Shown: positions 24,856 through 34,755 of the stretch, in pieces
Numbering within the stretch: the first letter of the stretch is position 1
Layout: each line of letters starts with the position of its first letter
Origin: Filobasidium wieringae
Lineage: Eukaryota; Basidiomycota; Tremellomycetes; Filobasidiales; Filobasidiaceae
DNA length: 64,000 bases
Assembly: GCA_001600055.1 (NCBI GenBank)
Contig: BCIV01000003.1
Location: 749,162-813,161, forward strand
Direction of reading: 5' to 3'
Made by a program: the position numbers and the translations under genes
Notes under the pieces: model-generated
Databases searched by the model: none
Told to the model about the DNA's origin: nothing
Seen by the model: the letters and a program-made list of their open reading frames with translations, nothing else

Positions 24856-25978
24856 TTGGAAAATGGAACTTTCAGTGGGAAACCGGCAAAGGAAGAGGAT
24901 CAAAAACTCATTGTGCTGGACAAAACCGATAGAAAATAGACAAATAGTATAGGGTGTGATATGTAATGGGCTAACTAATTGGGGTTCGAAGGAAATGTGA
25001 TGCGTATGACTGTGTACTCTACTGTATCTAACAAACGTTTGTAAATGAGTAATAACGAGAACTCGTCATGAAATACTGTAATAATCAACGATGGCTGTGG
25101 ATGGCATATAATAGACAAAGACACCTATGCTGTGCAAGGAAAGGGAAAGTTTAGGAACACGCACTTGCAGCTTGCGGCTAGCATCTCATTATCGGGATCG
25201 TTTAGTATCGTGTAGCAATAATGACGGTCAATCCCCTTTTTAGATTCTGCAGGACAACAAGCCAGCCAGCCGGCAGAATACAAACGACAACGGCTCGTTT
25301 CGTTCGATTGCCCATATTTCGACAGAGGCGTGGATAGATTGCAATGGTAAAACGTGAGCAAGGCGTTTGCGACTTTCCGAGAAGCCGGTAGGAAACCGAA
25401 AACCGTGCTTTGAAACATTCCGAAAGCTGTGAACTCGCAGCATTTCGGCAACGTGGGATAAGAGGCGAAGCGAAAAAGGAAGAATTTCTGTCTGATGAAA
25501 AGCCTCCGTGACTCGGAAGTCCCGCGTCTCCTTGACGTCACTGGAATCCACTTGAGCGTAGCGCACAGAGCTGACAAATATCGATCACCCCAGATAACCG
25601 TTTTCGCTCGATCGGGATGATCTCACTGTTCCTTTGGATCGTGACCAACCCAAAGTCACGGAGGAAGACTTGCACGGCCGGCGGGCACTACGGAAGAGAC
25701 AGAGCGAGAGAGCGAGAGAGCGAGAGTGGGCTGTCTCATCGCTGATCCCACGCTTCTGCCTCGATGGGCACGAACACGAGCGCTATGATCTCGGCTGGAC
25801 GCATAGCTCGATTTCTCACGTCATCAACATCCATTCTTGCCATTATTGTAACTTTCGCTGCGACCAAGCCGAAAAGTGTTCGCAAGAATCATATATAACG
25901 ACTTCTCTTGCCTTTGCTTTGACACTTTCTTCAACCGTCGCCACTTTTCAACCCAAACATCACAAACACTTCTTCGAA
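24856..25978. promoter_or_regulatory. Promoter region of the Rds1-like gene
   Basis: 1.1 kb containing the 3' UTR of the transporter and an unusually long promoter. A TATATAA box lies at 25892-25898, about 85 bp before the ATG. Upstream is a short GA-rich repeat (three near-copies of gagcgaga, about 25699-25726) and a CCCCT element near 25233 that matches the general stress-element core. Two overlapping antisense frames of 108-150 codons have no recognisable motif. Confidence 0.45.
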
Positions 25979-27197
25979 ATGTTGGCCAAGTCTATCATCG
26001 CGCTCGCAACCGCTGCTACCGCAGTCTTGGCCGCTCCCGGTCCTTTGGCCGCCCCCAAGCCCGCTGGAGGAAACTCCAATGCCAGTTCTCCTCCTCCTGA
26101 GTACATCCCTCAGAGTGACTTCGACTTCCAGTCCTTGAACCTGGCTTTGAACCAGGGTGAGTCTCTGCACTTTCTGCTCATGTCGAGGAACGGTATCTCA
26201 CACGCCTCTCATTATATTCAGAATGGATCGAGCTCGATCTCTTCCACTACGGTCTCGCCCGATTCTCTCCCGAGGAGTTCGCCGCTCAGGGTATCGATGC
26301 TGAGCAACAGTTCTTGATCGAATTCATGGCCAACCAGGAGGTCGGCCACTCCACCTTGTTGTCCAACATCCTCCAGGGTGCCGGTGCCAAGCAGTGCAAG
26401 TACCAGTACGACTTCAACACCGTTCAGGAGTTCATCCAGTTCTGTGCCGTAAGTCGAACTAGCAGGCTACTCTTGTGTTTGACCATAAGCTCACGAACCT
26501 TTTGCATCTCCAGATCTTGACCCGATTCGGTGAATCCGGTGTCTACGGTTTCCTTCCCGCCCTCGACTCTCGACCTGCTGCTCAGCTCTTGTTGCAGTCC
26601 ATCACCACCGAGGCTAGGCAGCAGATGATCTTCAGGCAGATGGCCGGATCTTTCCCCATGCCCGTCTGGTTCGAGACCGGTATCTCCCAGTCCATGGCTT
26701 GGACCTTGTTGTCTCCTTACTTGATCGAGTGTCCTGCTGAGAACCCTCGAATTGAGTGGGCCATCTACCCCACCCTTACCGTCAACAACAACCCCAACCT
26801 CACTGCCGATGGATTCCAGTCCGCCGTCTCCACCAACCGAACTGCTTTCGTCACCCCCAACGTCACTCAGCTCGAGTTGACCTACGACATGCCTGGCATG
26901 AACGTCTCCTACAACAACTCTTACCAGACCGTTTTGGGAGCCAACGTCACCCAGACCGACAACTTGACCTGTGTCTTCTCCGCTCAGCTCAACGTCACCA
27001 CCGGTCCTTTCGTCAAGACTGGTAACAACACCGGATACTGTACCGTCCCATCTGGAAACGTTTACTCTGACGATGCCATCCTCAACGGAACTTCCTTCCT
27101 TTGGTTGGCCTCCGAGGCCATCTACACCACCCCTTACAACTTGAGCTTGTGGGATGACTTGATCGTCGCCGGACCTGCCGTCGTTGTTTACGGTTAA
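25979..27197 (+). CDS. Rds1-like secreted ferritin-fold protein
   Basis: Homologue of S. pombe Rds1, a stress-induced secreted protein with a ferritin-like four-helix domain. The ATG at 25979 opens a clean signal peptide (MLAKSIIALATAATAVLAAP). A short Pro/Ser linker is followed by the ferritin-like helices: EWIELDLFHYGLARFSPEEF, LIEFMANQEVGHSTLL (the ExxH pair), FGESGVYGFLPAL and TTEARQQMIFRQMAG. The C-terminal half is beta-like and has several N-glycosylation sequons (NVTQ, NVSY, NVTT, NNTG, NGTS, NLSL). Three exons; the last covers two thirds of the protein. Heavy use of C-ending codons compared with neighbours suggests high expression. Metal binding is a family expectation, not shown here. 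Confidence 0.88.
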
Positions 27198-27889
27198 ACG
27201 ATGGATTGTGGGTTTCCAAAAGATACACATTTAAAGCAAAGTGAGATAGGAGGATTGCCTATCGGGCTTGTATCATTACTTTCTCATTAGTCATAAAGCA
27301 GCAAAGAACTGCATCTTCTATACATAATATGTTTGTCGCGATGATACTATTTCCCTGTTCATGATCATCTTCTGCAAAATGGCTCAACACGCTCAGAGAT
27401 TTGCAAAAGGAGCGGATGTCATTTTCTGCAACCGACGTCTCTTGCCTTTGATCGATCTAGAGCAGGCGCGGTGATCCGGACAACAGGAGCGCGGCCAGAC
27501 GATCACATATCATGAAATCGATAGATTTGAAACTCGGTTTAGACGGGGACGACAGGATGTCGCGTACTGTAATCCGCGGTCCATGATCTCCGGTTGTTGA
27601 CGAATCCAGCTAGATTCCCCTGAATTCTGGTAGATTGTCCCAAAGATAGCACTTCCAGGTCAGTCTCGATCAGTGCACAGGAAGGTTCCCTTACCCTTAC
27701 ACAGCAGTTCATACTACAGAATATACCTCTCTACACAGTCCAAAAGAAATCCCACATGTTATAAGCGCCAGTCAACTAGAGCGCTACGCAGCAATCAGCT
27801 GTCACTACAAGCACGTTCCACAACACTCCCTTGGTTTGCTTCAAACCGTGGACCGTAATTCATCCTCTTTGTCACAGAGAACGTACAAG
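27198..27889. other. Intergenic, promoter of ALG7
   Basis: 692 bp holding the 3' UTR of the Rds1 gene and the upstream region of ALG7. No RNA gene or clear control element seen. Confidence 0.4.
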
Positions 27890-30800
27890 ATGGATTCGTA
27901 TCTTGACTATCTACCACCGGGTTCGCCTGATCTCCACCTCCCTGCTCTGCCAACTATAGCTCTTCCGCGCAGCTTCCACGTACAGCAAGAAAGGGGGTTC
28001 GAGGGGCTCGAGCAGAGAGAGGTAGACGGAATGCGGATACACTTCTACCTGTTGTTTTACGAAGAGCATGCATTGCTATGGAGTAGCATCGAGCAGCATT
28101 TCGCGGATCTCGACGAAGCTAGATTCAATCGAGCTTTAGCTTGGCTGGAAGAAGTTGTAAGTTGCATCAGGTTTTTGTAACGTGCTGTACAAGTCTGAAA
28201 CGCTTGCTGGCTTTAGGACGCTGTTGAAATTACACCTGCACCTGCGCCAAACCCTTTCTCACCACCAGATGCACTTGTTACCCTGCTACCAGATCCAGAA
28301 GTGCCTTATGACATAGCCACACAGCCTCTACCATGGCCAGGTTCGCACATCCACTCTCCTCAGATACCTATGGAGCCTGCTCCGTTACCTTTCGGCTTCC
28401 CCGTCAACCTAACCGCTGAGGAGTATCATGCTCAAACGACTGGACATTCTAGTGTGGCCGGTACCGGGGAAGAGACAAGAGACAGTGGGAGGCAGACTTC
28501 GAACGCTCGACCAGGATTAACCGGACTAGGGAGAGCGACGAGCATGTCCCATCTAAAGATGGGCACGCACCATATCGATACACTCTCTTCCCTATCGTCC
28601 CGACCACCTATGACTAGTACGGGAACATTCAACGAATTGCAGATGTACAAGATCGGGACCATCACACCGCCTCCCAGTGATATGTGGATGAGCGAGGAAC
28701 CTACCCCAATGTTCATGCCGGTAAAACGATCTGGTGATGCCGAAGACGATGACGAAGTGGAACCGTACAGCCTAGACGGAGATGCTTTGGAGATCGGTCC
28801 TGGAGCGCTAAAATCGACTTTCCCTCAATTGAGCGGGCCTAAAAGCCGTCGAGGCAGTCTTCAACAGAGTAAGAAACCTTTGTTATCGGACATTACAGAA
28901 GAATCTAGATTGCATATACCGCCAGCCAAAACGCCTACTGCACACGACCCTGTGATGGGTTGGACGCCGCTTCGGCTGACCGAGGATGCTGCTCCATCTG
29001 GACCCACAGACGGGACTACGTCTCCGCACGCGAAAGAGTTTTCAGCTCCTTGTGGATTCGATGGGGACACAGATTTAGGATTGACCTGGCGGCTACCTAC
29101 CACATCTCCTGTTTCTGAGCCTCGGATGACTTCTCAGCAGGAGATGGAACGCCTGGAAGAACTCAGGGAGATGGCTACTGCTTCTGTCGTTCCGCCTCTG
29201 TCAAGTTTCCAGGTCACTCACAAGGAAATAGATAAAGATGCAGTGATCTCGAGACTCCAGACTCCGCTTCAACCTCGTGCGATGCCTATGATCGGACCAG
29301 CCGTTCTACTGCCGATAGCTCTCTCTCTCATCATGCACCCTGTCCTTTCAGCAGCCTCCGCGTCTCCAACGCTGCGGTCTCCAGCATTTGTCAACGATCT
29401 ACTAGGATCTCTTCCGGCTTCGACCTTCCCGGCGTTGGAAGCAAATGTTGGTTTTAGCATCATCGCCTTTCTGGGGATGATGTATGCTGTGCCTTGGATG
29501 GGGGAAGCTTTCATGTCAAAGAATCTCAAGGGTCGAGACATGTTGAAAGGAGAGGCAGGTCAAGTGATTCCAGAATGCATGGGACTACCAGGAGCAGCTG
29601 GATACATCGGGTTGATGATCATGTTCATTCCTTTCCCATTCTCGAAATACTTTGAAGATTCTCTAAGCGGCTGGGGAGCGGGCGGGATGGGCGATTTGGA
29701 AGCTTTGAGAATGGAGAAAGTTGTCGGAAGAAGAACTTTTCCACATCAGGAATTGGCTCTTTACTTATCATCCATTCTCTGCCTGCTTATCGCTACATTA
29801 CTTGGATTCCTGGACGACGTCTTTGATATTCGTTGGAGGCATAAGCTTCCTATTCCTGTTATAGCTAGTATACCCTTATTGATGGTGTATTATGCTGAAG
29901 GCGGTCTGACCACGGTTGTGATGCCACGAGTCGCTCAAGGCATTTTCGGCCATACCGTTGATCTAGGTAAGTTTCCCCTTGTGTTACCTGTATAACCCGC
30001 GTCTGACATCCAAGTATCCCTTAAGGACCTCTATATTATGTCTACATGTCGCTTCTGTCAACGTTTTCGACGAACAGCATCAATATTCTCGCAGGCGTAA
30101 ATGGCCTTGAGGTTGGACAGGCCTTGGTTATCGCTTTATCGGTAGCGCTAAACGATACTCTATACCTGCCGATCTGGCCGAGAATAGCTTTTGGACAACC
30201 CGGTACTTTAAAGGAACTAGTACTGCTCGAGGGAGGTCCTATCCTGAGAAGGGGTAGCGAAGAACTTATACAGCGACACTTGTTAAGTCTTTATTTTATG
30301 GGGCCTTTGATAGGCGTATGCCTTGGCCTGCTTTACCATAACTGGTGAGTAGACTACGATCATGCAACTATATCGAGTTTCTTACCTTTGGTTCCAGGTA
30401 CCCGGCACGAGCGTTCGTTGGTGATACGTTCTGCTACTTCGCAGGAATGGCATTTGCTGTAGTTGCGGTTCAGGGGCATTTCTCCAAAACACTTCTGTTG
30501 TTCTTCATTCCGCAGATTTTCAACTTCCTCCTCAGTTGTCCTCAGTTGTTCCATCTTGTGGCTTGTCCTAGACACCGACTCCCCAAGTCAGTATACACGG
30601 ACGATTCTGTCGCTTAGGATCGAGGTAACTGAAAATTGCTCCGCATAGGCTTGATTCCAGCACTGGCATGTTGCAACCATCAACCGTTACATTTCCCAGA
30701 CCACCGCCCATCAAGACTGTCCTCATCCTCAAACTTCTTAAAGCTCTCAAACTTACGCGAATAGAATTCGACGATCACGGCACGATCACCTCGGCAACCA

Positions 30801-30955
30801 ATCTCACGATAATGACAGTCATTTTGGTTCACAAACCCATGCGGGAACCAGACCTTACGAAAACAATCATGTGGCTGCAAGTTCTTGGCACTGGCTTTGC
30901 ATTCTTTGTGCGATACGGCATAGCATCTCTTCTATATGATGGAGATCGTAGATAG
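27890..30955 (+). CDS. ALG7: UDP-GlcNAc:dolichyl-phosphate GlcNAc-1-phosphate transferase, N-terminally extended
   Basis: ER-membrane enzyme for the first step of dolichol-linked oligosaccharide synthesis, the tunicamycin target. Exons 27890-28156, 28217-29966, 30026-30344, 30398-30586 and 30649-30955 sum to 944 codons, giving 943 residues; the yeast enzyme has about 450. The catalytic half starts near residue 445 ([17 protein letters not shown]) and shows [47 protein letters not shown] and multiple TM helices. The first 444 residues have no match I recognise. They comprise a short folded-looking part ([20 protein letters not shown], then [15 protein letters not shown]) and a long Ser/Pro/Thr-rich disordered part. 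Exon 2 is continuously open across the junction, so the extension is not an annotation artefact of splicing, although an internal start cannot be excluded. Confidence 0.88.
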
Positions 30956-31016
30956 ATAGGTAGATTTGTACAAATGGTAAACGATGCACTGTTGTATTGA
31001 TACATTTGGTGTCTGG

Positions 31017-32003
31017 TCAGGATCTGCCTTCCATCTTGTCGTAAAAGGATTTCCATTCGTCCTTCTTCATCTGGTATGTTTCCGCTCCGATGGCAGGAAA
31101 TGTACGTTCACGAACCTCTGCAACGTACGCTTCGATTGCTCTGCGGGATTCCCGACCCATTTCCGCAAACCGTCTAACGAACTTGGGTACCTTCACTGCG
31201 GCTTCTCCGGCTTCTGGATCGTTTTCGGTAGGGTAGAGGCCAAGAACGTCACTGACAACAAGGACCTGGCCTGACGTGTGAGGACCAGCACCGATTCCTA
31301 TCGTAGGGATCGATAATTTCTTAGTAATGTACGCCGCTATTTGATGAGGTATGGCCTCCAATAAGAGGCCAAAAGCACCAGCTCGCTGCATGGCGACAGC
31401 AGTTTCATAGAGTCTCTCAGCTGCGTCAGAAGTCTTCGCTTGAACCATATAGCCAGAAAGAGCAATAGCTTTCTGAGGTTGCAAACCAAGGTGTGGCATG
31501 ACAGGTATCCCCATCTCAGTCAAACGGCTGACCAATGGGATGATCTCCATTCCTCCTTCGATTTTGACGCCTTCAATACCTCCTTCCTTCACAAGCCTGA
31601 TGGCCGATTCAATGCCTTTTTCTATACTGCTTTCAAACGATCCAAATGGCAAATCGGCGATGATAAAGGGCGCTTTTGCTCCTTTGGTCACGGCCTTGCA
31701 GTGGTGTATCATCTCGTCCAAGGTGATCTGGGTGGTTGTCGAGTGACCGAGTGCGACTTGGGACAAGGAGTCACCAACAAGACACATATCCACCGACGAG
31801 CGATGTGATAACAAAGCAGTCGGATAGTCGTATGCAGTCATGACAGTGATAGGGATGTTGTCCTTGCGAAGCTGGTTCAGGGCGGCCAGTGTGATCTTGG
31901 GGCGAGGCATAAAGGCTATAATGGCCATTCGTTAGATACAGACCGTTTCAATCCTCCTCAGAAACGTACCCGTAGGGTTTTCACCGACAGGTCTGGCGCT
32001 CAT
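31017..32003 (-). CDS. ECM31: Ketopantoate hydroxymethyltransferase (3-methyl-2-oxobutanoate hydroxymethyltransferase), C-terminal part of a predicted fusion
   Basis: First committed enzyme of pantothenate synthesis: it transfers a hydroxymethyl group from methylene-THF to 2-oxoisovalerate. The domain reads ITVMTAYDYPTALL, VDMCLVGDSLSQVALGH (metal and substrate Asp region), IADLPFGSFE, VKIEGGMEIIPLVSRL, GIPVMPHLGLQPQKAIALSG and SIPTIGIGAGPHTSGQVLVV, ending KMEGRS at 31017. The span given begins at Met 32003, the first plausible independent start (MSARPVGENPT). The frame is open upstream through exon 31970-32178 into the PDH phosphatase, and the intron 31916-31969 joins the two parts in phase. 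The default reading is therefore a single 951-residue protein starting at 34270; separate expression from 32003 is the alternative. Confidence 0.92.
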
Positions 32004-34270
32004 CCACCTCTTGTACACAGTTCGCTGGATACCTGCATATGCCTGTCTAGATAGTCCAGCTCCGCGCCTACCGGCAGCAAGTCCTCCGATGAACAAAGGT
32101 AGTAAGCCAAGCTGAGATGTTGCCACTGATTTTGGAGGTGTAACGTCAAGACCTGGCTGTTCACCAAAGAAAACCACGCTGATCGTCCAACAGTGACATT
32201 AGAGACACTGAATTCGGCAAGTGACATCGAGTTGCGACTTACGTGCAAGTGACGTCATCCCTCATCCACCTAGCGATTGGAGCCTTCATGCTCAAGAGCT
32301 CATACGCGGTCTTGTTGCCCGTAGATAGAGCATTTCTTATCAAGTGAGTTGCAGCGTTCTTGTCCACGTAAGTCCAGTCACCGGTAGTCATGTTTTCGCT
32401 CTTAGGATATCGCGATGCGGACAATTGGCTCTGAGGAAGAAGTTTCGAGGTAATTTGGTCTCGTGGGAAGGTTTTTGACGGAGGTTTGCTCAAGTAAGAA
32501 GCAACCAAAGCAACGGATTCCTCAGACGAGATTGCGTCCCATACTGCTCAACACATATGTAAGCTTACAAAGTCAAAGCTTCGCCGAATCCGCAAGTGCT
32601 TACGTCCGTCCGTAGCCAAGACGATGAATTTTAGGTCACCCTCTATGTTGCCTCGAGTCAACTTCTTGTACGTGACATCCGGTTTCGCTGTAACGTAAGG
32701 TGGAGTCTTGACGAGTTCATCTCCTTTGTCAGGGGTTTCGGAAGGTGCCATCTTCCTCAGACTGTTGGCCCTATTTTAGCTGGACTCTATCAAGTGCGTA
32801 AGATTGCAGCTCACCTAGCATAATCTTCGGAGCTCCACTTATACAGAGGCGCATCACCTATTATAAGAAGTTCAAGGAGACGCTCGGGTTGGACGATCGA
32901 GTCGTAGCTTACCAAATGTACGTGTGGGTTGCAAGCGGCCCAAAACTCTTCCACGCCGAATAGGATCCTCACCAGGATGTTCCTGCTGTAACCTGGCGAA
33001 AGACGGTCAGTAACCGTCGGTTCGAGATAGATCGGTTCCACTACTGACCTCTTCACCTCATTCGGATTGTCCCCCATCATATCTTCAGACAAGACTTCAC
33101 ACCTCCATCCACCAGGCTGTCCATTCTCTCCAGGTACCCAATATCCAGCCACAGCTCGACAATCACCAGTGTTACTAATGTATATCTCTTCTCGCTCTTC
33201 GTCTACCAGTAGGTTGATCGCACAGGCTCCCGATACTGCAGGTCCGATCATGGGTGCAACGATCGGCCTGACATTTGGCTGTCCAGGTTTACCCGGAACG
33301 TGAGGGATCAATCGTAAAGGGGAAGTGACGATCTGTTGATCAAGAGCTAGGAAGGCGGATATGATCGAGTTGCTGATAGTTTGCGGGCTGACCTCCGCGG
33401 GCGAGGCAAGGAAGGGGAAGGTGTCCACAATCTTCCGCTTCATCTTTGGCACGAGCGAGAAGACGTAAAGGCGAAGGAAATCGGTGGAGCTTGTGGGGGA
33501 ATCGAAATCGGTTGGAGGGTAGTTTCCTGCGTATAGAGATCGAAGAGACAAGAGGATCATAGGGTGTAGAGTGTTAGATAACAGCTGTGAGCACTGCCAC
33601 CCAGAATGTCCATCGAGGATACTGAATAGCTTTATTCCTGCAGCCGAACCATCCTTATTCACGGGGTCATTCACTCCCCCAACACCATTAGTGTAAAGCT
33701 TGTTCCTGTCCACGAAGTCCTCTGCGTGCCTATCCTCGATTGGGTCGTTGCATTCCACGTAGTTTGTGTCGAAACGGACTACCGAGGTAGGCTTGACTGG
33801 AGTGAAGACCCGGCTAGTAGCATGGCGGGTGAGCTTTTCTTCAGCTTCTTGGTCTGATAACCGGTCATGTTCATGCTCTACAACGCCTCTACGAGTTTTG
33901 ATTCGAGTGGTACTGTATAGAAGGGATCCCTTTAGCTATAGTAGCACACGGACCCTTGTATTATGGCTAGATCTTACAAGGTTTTACTTTTAGGCTCTGT
34001 TGAGCCTCCACTGCTACCACTTGCTTCTTCACTAGCTAGTCCGAACAGCTCTGGATGGTAGTGGGATACGGCTGCGGCTCCTAAAGCTGCTGCAGCAAGA
34101 AGTCCATTGACGTAGAGCTTGGGGCCACCTCCTCCCGAAGAAGTGGACAGTCCTCTCCCGTAATTTCCTAGTTCAGCTGACCTCAATCGAAGGCCATTTG
34201 AAAGACGATTCGACGTATGTCGATTTAGACCAGCAGCGACTAATCTCCTTGCACTGAGGTCCCGGAACAT
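31932..34270 (-). CDS. Mitochondrial pyruvate dehydrogenase phosphatase (PP2C type, Ptc5-like), N-terminal part of a predicted fusion
   Basis: PP2C phosphatase that reactivates the pyruvate dehydrogenase complex in the mitochondrial matrix. The ATG at 34270 opens a presequence (MFRDLSARRLVAAGLNRHTS) followed by a hydrophobic stretch LLAAAALGAAAVSHY. PP2C elements: NDPIEDRHAEDF, LFSILDGHSGWQCSQLL, GACAINLLVDEEREE, YISNTGDCRAVAGYW, the PDP-type block EHPGEDPIRRGRVLGRLQPT with RTFGDAPLYKW, VLATDGLWDAISSEESVAL and WMRDDVTCTVVFF. Exons: 33978-34270, 33049-33912, 32913-32992, 32815-32857, 32604-32770, 32243-32543, 31970-32178. If the next intron is spliced the frame enters ECM31. If it is retained translation ends at 31932, giving a stand-alone phosphatase, which is the span shown. 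Confidence 0.9.
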
Positions 34271-34755
34271 GTCTGAAACACCTAAGCCAAAGAATCGTTA
34301 GATACCTTGGATCCTGACTGCGTTTTCCTTCCGCAAAATTCGTAAAAGTACGGCTATTATGTGGGCCAAACGGAGACTTGTGCTGTAGACGTGCTGAGAG
34401 GTTGGAGCTATCATTCCACCATTTCAGCATCTTTAGATTGATCAGTCGGTTGAACGGGTATGATATCACGCTCACCGAGAGATGAGCGGACATCTCTTTT
34501 TGCTGACGTCCGCTGATCGATTCACGACCAGCTCGAGCTGCTAACAATCCGATATTATTGTGGTAGAAGGTATGATGCGTAATGCCATTAGATTGCAAGA
34601 CGTGCAAGACATTCTTTCCTAGCATCTATCGAAACGAAACAAGACTTCTGCATCGGTTCAATTCAGTTTCTAGCAGATCTTTACAAAGCGCGGAACACAA
34701 CGAATGCATACCAAGTAATTCAATCCCCTGTATACCCCTATCTGTTCTTGACAAT
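34271..34755. promoter_or_regulatory. Divergent promoter, PDH phosphatase / NUP192
   Basis: 485 bp between divergent start codons. No TATA box stands out. A minus-strand open frame of 150 codons (34173-34625) overlaps the phosphatase start and lacks recognisable motifs; it may be part of the leader. Confidence 0.35.

Noticed and set aside
25125..25577. Two overlapping minus-strand frames (150 and 108 codons) upstream of the Rds1-like gene
   Set aside because: Two different frames open over the same bases indicates low stop density rather than coding; no family motif in either.
25634..25978. In-frame open stretch of 115 codons upstream of the Rds1 ATG, as a possible N-terminal extension
   Set aside because: The TATA box (25892) lies inside it and the ATG at 25979 begins a clean signal peptide, so it is promoter sequence.
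34173..34625. 150-codon minus-strand frame (starts MLGKNVLHVLQSN) upstream of the PDH phosphatase
   Set aside because: It runs out of frame over the well-supported phosphatase presequence. Could be a leader element, but no evidence for a product.
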